Below, piece by piece: positions 37,865 through 47,098 of a stretch of 64,000 nt of DNA (the first letter of the stretch is position 1; each line of letters opens with the position of its first letter). Origin of the DNA: VXNE01 sp965205735. GTDB lineage: Bacteria > Pseudomonadota > Gammaproteobacteria > Pseudomonadales > Azotimanducaceae. The position numbers and the translations under genes are program-made. The stretch lies in contig OZ242179.1 of the NCBI GenBank assembly GCA_965205735.1, forward strand, positions 1,302,001 through 1,366,000. Reading direction: 5' to 3'. The notes below the pieces were generated by a model. That model did no database searches. It saw only the letters and a program-made list of their open reading frames with translations, and had not been told where the DNA came from.

Positions 37865-39115
37865 CTATTGCAAAAGTTCGTCGAGTTTCACGTCGAGGTG
37901 GTGACGGCGAAGGTCAGTCGCCAGGATTTCGCCGGACTTGGAATCCACGAGGTAGTTCCTGGGAACGCCGGTGACGCTGTACGCCGTGGGCGCTTCGGCT
38001 TCTTCGCCCATGCCGAGGTTCGGCCAGGGGAGGTCTTCTTCCTCGGAAGCGAGTTCCCAGTTTTCACGATCATTGTCAATCGTGAAGGAAACGATCTCGA
38101 AGCCGTTCGGCTGGTGTTCCTCGTAGGCCTGCTTCATGTGCGGAATTTCTGCCCGGCAGGGACCACACCATGAGGCCCAAAATTCAACGAGAACGATCTC
38201 GCTGTCCGCGCGAATATCGGCCAGCCGCACCGATTCTCCGTCAAGGGATTCGGCGGTGAAGTCGACGATGTCCGTGCCGGTGGCGATGAGGCGACTTTGC
38301 GCTCGCTTGGCTTCCGCCGCTTCGACATTCGCAAGGCGCTCTAGCACCCATGGATCCTCGGGCGTCATCTCGGCAAGCCCGCGAAGCGCATCGAGTATCC
38401 AAGGGCCACCTAGCCAAGCGGATTCAATCACGAGGCGACGCACCAAGGGGTCCGGGTGCGTGGTGGAAACCTTAGCGCGCGTGTTGGTTTCTATGTCGAG
38501 GTAGCGATCTTGGGCCGCGGAAGCCAAGTCCACCCGTGCCCGCCTCTGCTCTTCGGTTTCGCCCTCCACGGGCGTCCAAAGGCGTCCGTTTTCTGCCACC
38601 GCTTCAAGATACTCTTCGGAAGTCTTCCAGGAATTGAATATGGCGTCGTTGTACTCGCCACCGTGAATTACGAAACGCGCGCTTTCATTCATGGTAATGC
38701 GAAGGTTTCCGGGTTCGAGCACGAAGTTTTGGCCTTTGACCGCTCCGTATCGCTGACCCTCGTGTCCAATCGCATTCGATACGCGGAAGTACACAACGCG
38801 TGGTTCCTCTACCGGCACCTCAATGCGAAAGGTCCCGTCGGCCGCCAAGGGCGCCTTGGCGATAACATTGACCGTGGACTCGAAAGAGGGCGGATCTTCC
38901 TTGGGGGATGTGCTGGTGCTCTTTGCCGCGGACATGCTCATGCCAACTGCCCCGCCCCGTTTCTCCATCGGCTTCGGCGTCCAAATGAGAAAGTCGCCGC
39001 TCGCATAGATTGCTGAAAGGTCCCCCTCCAGCACCATGGTCTTTGGCTCCTCGGCGAGGAGCGGCCAAGAAACCACGAGCGCGGCCAGTAGTGCGGTGAA
39101 TACTCGAGGACTCAT
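37865..39115 (-). CDS. Exported thioredoxin-like (TlpA/AhpC-TSA fold) protein
   Basis: About 416 residues. A signal peptide (SPRVFTALLAALVVSWPLLA) is followed by a beta-rich N-terminal region that resembles the DUF4369-type domain of TlpA-like disulfide reductases. A helical middle comes next, and then a thioredoxin domain with WASWCGPC (C317 and C320) and cis-proline GVPRN. It probably acts in periplasmic thiol-disulfide exchange. The DNA is less GC-rich than its neighbours. It lies within a patchwork of mobile-element fragments that interrupts a RAYT2 copy, so horizontal arrival is likely. A damaged paralogue end lies just upstream. Confidence 0.82.
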   Translation of the reverse strand: MSPRVFTALLAALVVSWPLLAEEPKTMVLEGDLSAIYASGDFLIWTPKPMEKRGGAVGMSMSAAKSTSTSPKEDPPSFESTVNVIAKAPLAADGTFRIEVPVEEPRVVYFRVSNAIGHEGQRYGAVKGQNFVLEPGNLRITMNESARFVIHGGEYNDAIFNSWKTSEEYLEAVAENGRLWTPVEGETEEQRRARVDLASAAQDRYLDIETNTRAKVSTTHPDPLVRRLVIESAWLGGPWILDALRGLAEMTPEDPWVLERLANVEAAEAKRAQSRLIATGTDIVDFTAESLDGESVRLADIRADSEIVLVEFWASWCGPCRAEIPHMKQAYEEHQPNGFEIVSFTIDNDRENWELASEEEDLPWPNLGMGEEAEAPTAYSVTGVPRNYLVDSKSGEILATDLRRHHLDVKLDELLQ

Positions 39116-39213
39116 TGTCAGTTTTCTCCAATCGTGTTCTGACGGATTGAGTTTATCACCCATCCAATAAATGAAGCCCGGAGATTCCGTCGGAAGTCGG
39201 AACACCGAGCTAT

Positions 39214-39320
39214 TGCAAAATCTCTTCGAGTTTTACGTCGAGATAATGACCGCGTAGGTTGGATTTCACCAGTCTCGGAATCCACCAGATAGTTGCGAGG
39301 AACGCCCGTCACGCTGACAG
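39214..39320 (-). pseudogene. Remnant of a second thioredoxin-like paralogue (3' end)
   Basis: The minus strand reads SVTGVPRNYLVDSETG, then after a frame change NLRGHYLDVKLEEILQ and stop. This parallels the last 37 residues of the neighbouring gene (SVTGVPRNYLVDSKSG and DVKLDELLQ). Only the end is left, so a tandem duplicate was lost. The remaining DNA from 39321 to 39540 is not recognised. Confidence 0.8.
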
Positions 39321-39540
39321 TTCCACATTCCCTGACATCCCGTTCTGGAAGAAGGACTGGTCCCTGCTCGAATGGCTCCACGCGCTATGAGGGCGGGAAA
39401 CCCAGGCACGTCGCCACGCAACCGAGGGCCCCCGCATTCATCGGCAATGTTATGTTGCGGTCCGGCAAGCCCATCCGTTTGGTTTTCAACGACCTGCCGC
39501 TTCAACTCCACATAACAACTCTCGCCACATAGTGCTCGCA

Positions 39541-39914
39541 CGAGAGATGCAGCATCTAAAGCAGCCGATCGCGCGGCGGGCCAACGAGGAGGACGGCTGC
39601 AAGGGGCACTTTTTTGAGCAGCGGTTTTACTCTGGCGCGCTGCTGAGCGAGGAGGCGGCGATGGCCTACGTGGACGTGAATCCGGTGCGGGCGAAGCTGG
39701 CGAGGCGGCTCGCGCAATGCCAGCACGCGTCGATCAGCGCGCGGCTGCTGGAGAACAGCCCCGCCGTGCTGCCCGCGCGCGCCGTTTCCGGCAGCTCCCG
39801 CCCGCGCTGCGCCCGGACCGGGTGCACCATCGCCCGCCGCCCGCGTGAGCATCCCACCGCGAACCCCGCGCGAAATCTCCGCCACTCCGTGCGACCAAAA
39901 ACTCGTGTGTCCCA
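39541..39914 (+). pseudogene. 3' fragment of a RAYT2-type transposase with its right REP2 copy
   Basis: From the codons MQHLKQPIARRANEEDG to RLLENSPA the text matches RAYT2 residues 140 to about 211. It then jumps to sequence homologous to the DNA after the RAYT2 stop (compare 46726 onward), so the 3' third is deleted. At 39872-39914 an inverted REP2 copy ends with CCGTGCGACCAAAAACTCGT. The piece pairs with the 5' fragment at 37267. Confidence 0.88.
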
Positions 39915-39976
39915 GTTCCCCACCCCACCCGCACCCGCACCCGCACCCGCACCCGTGTGTCCCGGGTTAGATCGCT

Positions 39977-41497
39977 CTATGCGTTGACTACGGCGATTCG
40001 GTCCGCGATCTTCGCGCGCCAGAGGCGCGGGCCCTGGATGTGCACCGACTCGCCACGGGCATCCACCGACACCGTTACGGGCATGTCGCGCACCTCGAAC
40101 TCGTAGATCGCCTCCATGCCCAGGTCTTCGAACGCGAGCAGGGTCGACTTCGTGATCGCTTTCGACACCAGGTAGGCGGCGCCGCCGACCGCGACAAGCG
40201 ACACCGCGCCGTGATCCCTGATCGCCTCGATGCCGGCGGGGCCGCGCTCGGCCTTGCCGATCATCCCGATCAGGCCGGTTTGCGCGAGCATGACGCGCGT
40301 GAACTTGTCCATGCGCGTGGCGGTGGTCGGGCCCGCCGGTCCCACCACTTCGTCGCGCACGCGATCGACCGGGCCGACGTAGTAGATGAACCGATTCGAG
40401 AAGTCCACGGGCAGTTGCTCGCCCCGTTCGATCATGTCCGCCAAGCGCTTGTGCGCCGCGTCGCGACCGGTCAGCAGCTTGCCCGATAGCAGCAGCGTTT
40501 CGCCCGCGCGCCAGGTCTCGATATCCGCCTTGGTTGTAGAGTCGAGATCGACGCGGCGCGCGTCGCCGGCGGGGTCCAGGGCGATGTCCGGCCAGTCATC
40601 GAGGTTCGGGGTCACGAACTCCGCCGGCCCCGAGCCGTCGAGCACGAAGCGGACATGCCGCGTGGCGGTGCAGTTCGGTATCACCGCCACCGGCTTGTTC
40701 CCGGCGTGGGTCGGATGGTCGGCCACCTTGACATCGAGCACCGTCGTCAATCCGCCCAGGCCCTGCGCGCCAATCCCCAAGGCATTGACCTTCTCGTAGA
40801 GTTCGAGGCGCAACGCTTCCGCGTGGTTTGCGGGACCGCGGGCGATGAGATCGTGGATGTCGACGGGCTGCATCAGCGCCTCCTTGGCGAGCAGCATCGC
40901 CTTCTCCGGCGTGCCGCCGATGCCGACGCCGAGCAGACCCGGCGGACACCATCCGGCGCCCATCAACGGTACCGCGCCCAGCACCCAGTCGACGACGGAG
41001 TCCGACGGATTCAGCATCGTGAACATCGCCTTCGCTTCGCTGCCGCCGCCCTTGGCCGCGACCTCCGCCGTGAGCTTGTCCCCGGGCACGATGCGGTAGT
41101 GGATCACGGCCGGCGTGTTGTCGCGGGTATTGGCGCGGTCGGCGTCGGGGTCGCCGACGATGGACGGGCGCAGGATGTTGTCGGGGTCGAGATAGGCGCG
41201 CCGCACGCCCTCATTGACCATGTCATCGACGCTCGCGCCACCCTCCCAGGAGACCTCCATGCCAACATCCAGAAAGACGTTGACGATGCCCGTGTCCTGG
41301 CAGATCGGGCGCTTACCCAGCGCACACATGCGCGAATTGACGAGCACCTGTCGCAGGGCGCCCCTGGCGGCGGGGTTCTCCTCGCGCTCGTAGGCGGCGA
41401 CCATGGCGCGAATGAAGTCCGGCGGATGGTAATAGGAGATGTATTGCAGCGCGTCGGCAACACTTTTTGTCACATCTCGCGCGTGAATTACCGTCAT
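39977..41497 (-). CDS. Class I (iron-sulfur) fumarate hydratase
   Basis: A 506-residue single-chain class I fumarase. Cluster ligands lie in the conserved segments SRMCALGKRPICQDTG and GAGWCPPG, with a third cysteine in VIPNCTATRHVRF. The C-terminal beta domain carries VGPAGPTTATRMDKFTRVML and GKAERG. It converts fumarate and malate in the TCA cycle through an oxygen-sensitive [4Fe-4S] cluster. FumA/FumB-type tartrate or mesaconate activity is possible. Confidence 0.93.
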   Translation of the reverse strand: MTVIHARDVTKSVADALQYISYYHPPDFIRAMVAAYEREENPAARGALRQVLVNSRMCALGKRPICQDTGIVNVFLDVGMEVSWEGGASVDDMVNEGVRRAYLDPDNILRPSIVGDPDADRANTRDNTPAVIHYRIVPGDKLTAEVAAKGGGSEAKAMFTMLNPSDSVVDWVLGAVPLMGAGWCPPGLLGVGIGGTPEKAMLLAKEALMQPVDIHDLIARGPANHAEALRLELYEKVNALGIGAQGLGGLTTVLDVKVADHPTHAGNKPVAVIPNCTATRHVRFVLDGSGPAEFVTPNLDDWPDIALDPAGDARRVDLDSTTKADIETWRAGETLLLSGKLLTGRDAAHKRLADMIERGEQLPVDFSNRFIYYVGPVDRVRDEVVGPAGPTTATRMDKFTRVMLAQTGLIGMIGKAERGPAGIEAIRDHGAVSLVAVGGAAYLVSKAITKSTLLAFEDLGMEAIYEFEVRDMPVTVSVDARGESVHIQGPRLWRAKIADRIAVVNA

Positions 41498-41603
41498 CGT
41501 TCGTTCGCTTCACCGAGTCCTGGGGCCATATTGCGCCTGATTCGAGTCGTTTCCAACGCCCGCTCGCGCGTTACACTACGGCGAATACTTGGGGAGCGGA
41601 AAA

Positions 41604-42392
41604 TTGACCGACGGGTACCGTGAAAGAGATATCGCGCTCGCCACCGGCAAAGTGCACTTGCTCGAAGGCGGCAGCGGCAGCGACATCGTCCTGCTGCATC
41701 ACTCCTGGGGCAGCCCCGGCTGGCTGCCGGTGCATACGGCGCTGGCTGAACGTCATCGAGTCGTGGTGCCCGACCTGCCCGGCTGGGGGGGCTCGGTGCG
41801 CCCGTCGTGGGCGCGCGATCCCCGGGATATCGCGATGCTCTGCGGCCACATTCTCGACGCGCTGGACATCGGTCCCGCGGCCCTCGTCGGCGCGGGATTC
41901 GGCGGTTTCCTCGCGGCCGAACTCGCCGCCATGCAGCCCCGGCGGCTGCGCGCGCTGGTGCTGATCGGCGCCGCGGGCCTGAAGCCGGAGAACGGCGAAA
42001 TCCTCGACCAGATGATGGTTTCGCACGGGGCCTACATCGAGGAGAGTTTTCGCGACCAGGAGAGCTACCTCGCCCGGGTCGGCGAAGAACCGGGCGACGA
42101 TGTTCGCCAACTGTGGGACTTCTCAAGGGAGATGACGGCACGCGTGAGCTGGAAGCCGTACATGTTCGACCGCCGTCTCGCACCGCTGATCGGCAACGTG
42201 ACCACGCCGACGCTCATCGTCTGGGGCGGGCGAGACAAGATCGTGCCGCCGGAGTGCGCCGCGCTGTATGCGGCGAACCTGCCGAACGCGACGGTCGAGA
42301 TGATCGACGATGCGGGGCACCTGGTCGAGATCGAAGAACCGGACCGCATCGCGAAGCTGATCTCCAGACACGTCGACGGCGCGGCGGGCTAG
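41604..42392 (+). CDS. Alpha/beta-hydrolase-fold protein lacking the nucleophile serine
   Basis: A 262-residue protein with the alpha/beta-hydrolase pattern: HLLEGGSGSDIVLLHHSWGS (oxyanion strand), VVPDLPGWGGS, the elbow VGAGFGGFLAAELA, LIVWGGRDKIVPP (acid) and DDAGHLVEIEEPD (His). In the elbow the usual Ser is G98. Start TTG 41604 is chosen for the GGGGAG seven bases upstream. The gene precedes an LLM flavoenzyme by 166 bases on the same strand. It may be a non-hydrolytic member of the fold. Confidence 0.82.
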   Translation: MTDGYRERDIALATGKVHLLEGGSGSDIVLLHHSWGSPGWLPVHTALAERHRVVVPDLPGWGGSVRPSWARDPRDIAMLCGHILDALDIGPAALVGAGFGGFLAAELAAMQPRRLRALVLIGAAGLKPENGEILDQMMVSHGAYIEESFRDQESYLARVGEEPGDDVRQLWDFSREMTARVSWKPYMFDRRLAPLIGNVTTPTLIVWGGRDKIVPPECAALYAANLPNATVEMIDDAGHLVEIEEPDRIAKLISRHVDGAAG

Positions 42393-42407
42393 TGCCACAA
42401 AATCCGT

Positions 42408-42430
42408 CGCCCTGTCGGGCGCCGTCTTTT
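42408..42430 (+). terminator. Possible intrinsic terminator
   Basis: CGCCC, loop TGTC and GGGCG form a five-pair GC stem, followed by CCGTCTTTT. It lies 16 bases after the hydrolase stop. Confidence 0.4.
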
Positions 42431-42558
42431 GCCCCAGACCAAGCCCACCTGGCGGATTGTCGATCTTCCCGTCCCCGGACCTCCTCGTTCCAACGCCGAG
42501 GAGAGTCTGCTGGTAGTATTTCCGCTATCGGTCGCCGCGCCATTCGATAAGTTCATAC

Positions 42559-43887
42559 ATGTTCATCGGCTATTTCACAGAGCGTCCCTACCAGGATCCG
42601 AGTTCCGGCTACTTCGGCAACACCGGCAGGGCAGTCGCCGACCTCGCCATGTCCAACGGCTCCTACGACCCCCAGCTCGGCTCTCACCTCTATAACCGCT
42701 ACCTCGACGAAAAACTGTACGCGGAGGAGGCGGGGTTCGACGGCCTGATGCTGAACGAACACCACTCCACGCCGTTCTGCATGGGGCAGTTCATGAACCT
42801 CGAGGCCGCGATCCTGGCGCGCATCACCAAGCGCGCGAAGATCGTGCTGCTCGGCAACATCCTGCCGATCTGGGACGACCCGCTGTGGCTGGCGGAAGGT
42901 CTCGCCACCATCGACATGATTTCCCGCGGCCGCCTGGTGACCGGCTGGGTACGCGGAACCGGCCGCGAAAGCATCGCGCACAATGCCGTGCCGCCATACA
43001 ACTGGGAGCGCTTCCAGGAGGCGCACGACTTCATCATCGACGCGTGGACGCGGGACGGGCCGTTCCGCTGGGAAGGCGAACACTTTCACTATCGCTACGT
43101 GAACCCTTGGTCGCGGCCCTACCAATCGCCGCATCCGCAGATCTGGATCCCCGGCGTCATGAGCCGCAACACGGTGGCCTGGGCGGCGAAAAACCGGTAT
43201 CCCTACATCATGTTGGCGACGGAACTCGGGCCGACCAAGGAGTCTTACGGCTACTACGACCAGGTGGCGAACGAGAACGGCTACGAGGCCGGGACCCAGC
43301 ACAGGGGCTACCTGTTCAAGGTGCATGTCGACGAAACCGAGGCGTTGGCGGACGAAGCCGGTCGAAAGTTCGTGCAGGGGCCGAGCAATCCGTTCCTCGA
43401 AGGCAACCAGGGGATAGTCCGGCCGTTCATTCAGAACCTGCCCGGGCTGACCCAGCGCAACAACCTGCTGCCCACGCTCACAAGTTTCGCCGCGGCCAGG
43501 TCGCGGGGCCGGGCGGAGCAGTTCATCGCACAACAGCGGGCGCGTGGCGAGAAGGCAGCGATCCCTTCCTCGCCGAAGGACCCATACGCGGATCTGACCA
43601 AGAAATACAGCATCATTTCCGGCACGCCGAAATCGGTCATCAAGCGCGTGCGCCACGTGCTGGAAACGCTACGGCCCGGCACCATCTTTTTCTGGGACGG
43701 CGACGGCGCCATGTCGCACGAGGACAGCATGCGCTCGCTGCGGCTCATGGGCGAGGAAGTCATCCCCGCCGTGCGCGAGATCGGTCGGGAACTCGATCTC
43801 AAAGGGCCGTTCGAAACGGATCCGCAGACCAACGAGGCCATCAAGCAGTCGGACCGAGACACCGCCGAGCAGGCCGCAGCCGATTGA
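42559..43887 (+). CDS. LLM-class flavin-dependent monooxygenase
   Basis: A 442-residue luciferase-like TIM barrel. The N-terminus FIGYFTERPYQDPSSGYFG is followed by GFDGLMLNEHHSTPFCMG, LLGNILPIWDDPLWLAEG and DMISRGRLVTGWVRGTGRES, which is typical of LLM enzymes close to limonene or alkane monooxygenase relatives. It likely uses reduced FMN and oxygen. The stop overlaps the first in-frame codon of the halogenase-like gene. A metabolic link to that gene and the upstream hydrolase-like protein is inferred from order. Confidence 0.87.
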   Translation: MFIGYFTERPYQDPSSGYFGNTGRAVADLAMSNGSYDPQLGSHLYNRYLDEKLYAEEAGFDGLMLNEHHSTPFCMGQFMNLEAAILARITKRAKIVLLGNILPIWDDPLWLAEGLATIDMISRGRLVTGWVRGTGRESIAHNAVPPYNWERFQEAHDFIIDAWTRDGPFRWEGEHFHYRYVNPWSRPYQSPHPQIWIPGVMSRNTVAWAAKNRYPYIMLATELGPTKESYGYYDQVANENGYEAGTQHRGYLFKVHVDETEALADEAGRKFVQGPSNPFLEGNQGIVRPFIQNLPGLTQRNNLLPTLTSFAAARSRGRAEQFIAQQRARGEKAAIPSSPKDPYADLTKKYSIISGTPKSVIKRVRHVLETLRPGTIFFWDGDGAMSHEDSMRSLRLMGEEVIPAVREIGRELDLKGPFETDPQTNEAIKQSDRDTAEQAAAD

Positions 43888-45402
43888 CGTCATCGTCGTA
43901 GGCGGCGGTCCGGCGGGCAGCGTCGCCGCCGCCCTCCTCGCTCGACAAGGCTTCGACGTCGCGCTCTACGAACGAGAGACATTCCCCCGCGCACATGTCG
44001 GCGAGTCGCTGTTGCCGGCGACGCTGGCGGTGCTGGATGACATCGGCGCGCTGCCGGCGGTCGAAGCGGCGGGTTTCGTCAAGAAATGGGGCGCCACCAT
44101 GTCCTGGGGCCGCGATGCAGAGCCCTGGAGCTGGTACTTCAAGGAAACGAACAAGCGATTTCCGCACGCCTACCAGGTGTGGCGACCGCAGTTCGACCAG
44201 ATTCTGCTGGACCACGCCGCCGACTGCGGATGCGCGGTGCACTTCGGGGAAGCCGTGACCTCGGTGGAAGCGGGCGCGGTGACATTCGCCGGGGGCGGCC
44301 GCGCGGAAGCGGCCATGGTCGTCGATGCGTCTGGACAGCGCGCGCTAGTCGCGACCTCGCGCGGGCTGAAGGAATGGGACAGCGCTTTCCGAAATCTCGC
44401 CGTGTACGGCTACTTCGACGGCGGGCGGCATCTCGACCCGCCGGACGACGGCAACATATTCATCGAGGCGACGGAGCACGGCTGGCTGTGGAAGATCCCG
44501 CTGGCGGGCGGGGTGTCCAGCGTCGGCGCGGTGGTGGATCGGGACTACGGCGCGGCACGGATCAGGCGCGTCGGCCTGGAACGCTTTTTCTCCGAGCAGA
44601 TCGCATCGAGCGCGCGGACCCGCGACCTGCTCGACGCGGCGGTCCCGCGACAGGGTCCTAGGGCGGTGCGCGACTGGTCGTACTGCGCCAAGTCCATGGT
44701 CGGCGACGACTTCGTGCTCGTCGGAGACGCGGCGTGCTTCATCGATCCGCTGTTCTCCACCGGGGTGCATCTCGCCGTGACCGGCGCGCACTTCGCGGCC
44801 GCCTATGTCACCACGGCGTTATCGACACCAAGCCTGCGCGCGGCGGCGGGCGCCGCCTATGAACGCCTCTACACCAACCAGTACGCGCACTTCCGCGAAC
44901 TGGCGAAGCTGTTCTACGCGTCGAATCGAACCGCCGACTCCTATTTCTGGGAAGCGCGCAGAATTGCGGGATCGCCAAACGATACGCCGCGCGCAGCGTT
45001 TGTCCGCGTCGTGTCCGGACAGACCGCGGCGGGCTACGAGAGGTCCGTTCTGCGCCACGGCGTCCTGCCGGAAACATTCCTGCGCGCACTGGATGACGAA
45101 ACCGCCGCCCGGCGCGCGCGGCGCTTGCGACCTGCGGCGAGCACGCGGATCAGACGGGCATCCGGGGTCGCTGTGCGGCAGCGGCATGGTCCTGGGCGAC
45201 GGGCGCTTCGAGATGGGCTATGTCATCGACGGACCCGGCCGCGACGAGTTGCCGGTCAGCACGCTCTCGTCGCGAGCCTCGCGCACCACGCCGAGGATCA
45301 AGCCTGGACGCGATCTCGGCACGCATCGCTGGCGCCAATGACGCCGATCCCGATCATGTGGGCCAGGCCGTGCTGTCGGCTGCGGAACTGCTGATCGCCT
45401 GA
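43883..45402 (+). pseudogene. Flavin-dependent halogenase-like FAD monooxygenase, degraded
   Basis: The FAD motif VGGGPAGSVAAALLARQGFD and GESLLPATLAVLDD lie at the N-terminus. GWLWKIP is the halogenase signature WxWxIP, and FIDPLFSTGVHLA is the second family motif. The frame has no ATG, GTG or TTG near the expected start: the first codon after the LLM overlap is ATT (43883), placed like other overlap starts as ATTGA. Near the 3' end the homologous-looking text changes frame several times (up to about 45115, then GDGRFEMGYVIDGPGRDELP, then ISARIAGANDADPDHVG to a stop at 45402). It may be a decayed gene, or carry assembly errors. Confidence 0.75.
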
Positions 45403-45424
45403 CGGTCTGCTCGAAGTCGTGGAG

Positions 45425-45605
45425 CCCTGAATAAGCGCTATTGGGAACGGTAATGAAAAAACTGGGATCGAAGCAGTGGGCGGCCGAAAAAACTGAAAAA
45501 ACTGGGACACACGAAATTTGTGTCGCACGCGGCTGAATAAGCGTTATTACGTGGAGAACGGTAAAACTGGGACACGCGGAATTTGTGTCCCACGCGGCGG
45601 TGGAG
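45425..45605. repeat. REP2 repeats, left flank of intact RAYT2
   Basis: Two copies of CTGGGACAC(A/G)CG(A/G)AATTTGTGTC followed by CACGCGGC lie near 45502 and 45567. Two copies of CTGAATAAGCG(C/T)TATT (45427 and 45532) precede them or lie between them. The order and sequence match the left flank of the decayed copy at 37020-37165. Confidence 0.85.
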
Positions 45606-45718
45606 ATTTCGCGCGCAACGGGTGGTGGATGTGTCTAGTCTCGGTTGCGGGATGTCGCACGCAAAGTGGGGAAATGCCCTCTCGCCCGGGGGCCGGGGGG
45701 CGCGGCACACTTGCGGCC

Positions 45719-46651
45719 ATGGCGACGCCCCGATACAAGCTGGTCGACAACGCGACGGCTCTCGGCTACCACTTGGTGTCACGCTGCGTGCGCCGCGCGT
45801 GGCTGTGCGGGCGCGACAAGCGCACAGGCAAGGACTACTCTCACCGCAAGCGTTGGCTGGTGGAGCGGATGCTGGCGCTAGCGCGCTGCTTCGCGGTGGA
45901 GATTGACGCCTACGCGGTGATGAGCAACCACTTCCACCTGGTTGTGCACTACGACCCAAAGGCTTGCGAGGGTTGGAGCACCGAGGAGGTGGCAGCGCGC
46001 TGGGTGGAGGCGTTTCCGCCGACAGAGCGGGGCGCGGTAGTTGAGGAGCGCAAGGCGGAGGCGCGTGAGCTGCTGCTGTGCGATCCGGAGCGGCTGGCGA
46101 GGGCACGGCGGACGCTGGGGTCGCTGTCCTGTTTCATGCAGCATCTGAAGCAGCCGATCGCGCGGCGGGCTAACGAGGAGGACGGCTGCAAGGGGCACTT
46201 TTTTGAGCAGCGGTTTTATTCCGGCGCGCTGCTGAGCGAGGAGGCGGTGCTGGCAGCGATGGCCTACGTGGACCTGAATCCCGTGCGAGCGAAGCTGGCG
46301 CGGCGGCTCGCGCAGTGCCAGCACGCGTCGATCAGCGCGCGACTGCTGGAGAACAGCCCGGCGGCGCTGGCGGATTTCCTGCGCCCGCTGGCATCCGGCC
46401 TGACGCGCGGCGGCGGGCAGAAGGCGGCCGCCGCCGGCCGACCGCCGCGTCTCGGCGTGACGCTCGCGGCCTACGTCGCGCGGCTGGAGGCTGTCGTCGA
46501 GGCCGAGGCGGCGTCGGACCGCGAGGCTCGGTGGATCGCCGGGGTGGCGTCCCTGGCCAAGCACCAGCGCGCCTACGGCCCGAAAGCCCGGCTGGAGCAG
46601 TGGGCGGCCGACCGCGGCCTGCGGCTTCGCGAAGTGCCCCTGCCTGCTTGA
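45719..46651 (+). CDS. REP-associated (Y1-type) transposase, RAYT2
   Basis: A 310-residue intact RAYT, related to RAYT1 but clearly distinct. The HUH motif MSNHFHLVVHY has H71 and H73. The helix segment LSCFMQHLKQPIARRAN is followed by GHFFEQRFYSGALLSEEA and YVDLNPVRAKLARRLAQ. At the position of Y136 of RAYT1 the residue is Phe, so the catalytic tyrosine, if any, must lie elsewhere. It is bracketed by inverted REP2 copies (45500-45600 and 46880-46995). The longer open frame to 45518 reads through REP2 DNA. Confidence 0.87.
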   Translation: MATPRYKLVDNATALGYHLVSRCVRRAWLCGRDKRTGKDYSHRKRWLVERMLALARCFAVEIDAYAVMSNHFHLVVHYDPKACEGWSTEEVAARWVEAFPPTERGAVVEERKAEARELLLCDPERLARARRTLGSLSCFMQHLKQPIARRANEEDGCKGHFFEQRFYSGALLSEEAVLAAMAYVDLNPVRAKLARRLAQCQHASISARLLENSPAALADFLRPLASGLTRGGGQKAAAAGRPPRLGVTLAAYVARLEAVVEAEAASDREARWIAGVASLAKHQRAYGPKARLEQWAADRGLRLREVPLPA

Positions 46652-47000
46652 CCTCCGGGCGCGCCCCCGCGCGCCCGGAGGCGACATGACCGACCCCCTG
46701 CTTGACCCACCGCGCGGTCGCCACGCCGTCCTGCCCGCGCGCGCCGTTCCCGGCCGCTCCCGACCGCGACTTCCTCCCCGACAGCCCAAGCGCGCCACCA
46801 ACGCCGCCCGCGCTGCACCCCGACCGGGTGCGCCATCGCCCACCACCCGCGTGAGCATCCCGCCGCGATCCGGCGCGCGCACCAATCTCCGCCGCGCCGT
46901 GCGACCAAAAACTCGTGTGTCCCAGCATCCCGCCGCGATCCCCGCGCAAAATCTCCGCCGCGCCGTGCGACCAAAAACTCGTGTGTCCCAGTCCTCACCC
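46652..47000. repeat. Right flank of RAYT2 with two inverted REP2 copies
   Basis: At 46880-46921 and 46941-46992 the sequence CCGTGCGACCAAAAACTCGT, then GTGTCCCA, appears twice, each preceded by AATCTCCGCCGCG. Read on the minus strand they are TGGGACACACGAG-type REP2 units, so they are inverted relative to the left-flank copies. DNA from 46726 to 46870 is conserved in the decayed copy and belongs to the mobile unit. No gene is seen before metY. Confidence 0.85.
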
Positions 47001-47098
47001 TCACTCAATCCCAGTCCTCAATAGATCATCGACATCGCCACTTTGGGTCGACGGGTCCAAGTGATAGAGTGCGGCCCCGCCACAGCCGGGCGATGCCA

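Noticed and set aside
37060..47000. REP2 units as attachment sites of an integrative element
   Set aside because: No integrase is nearby, and the copies flank transposase genes in inverted orientation, which REP biology explains.
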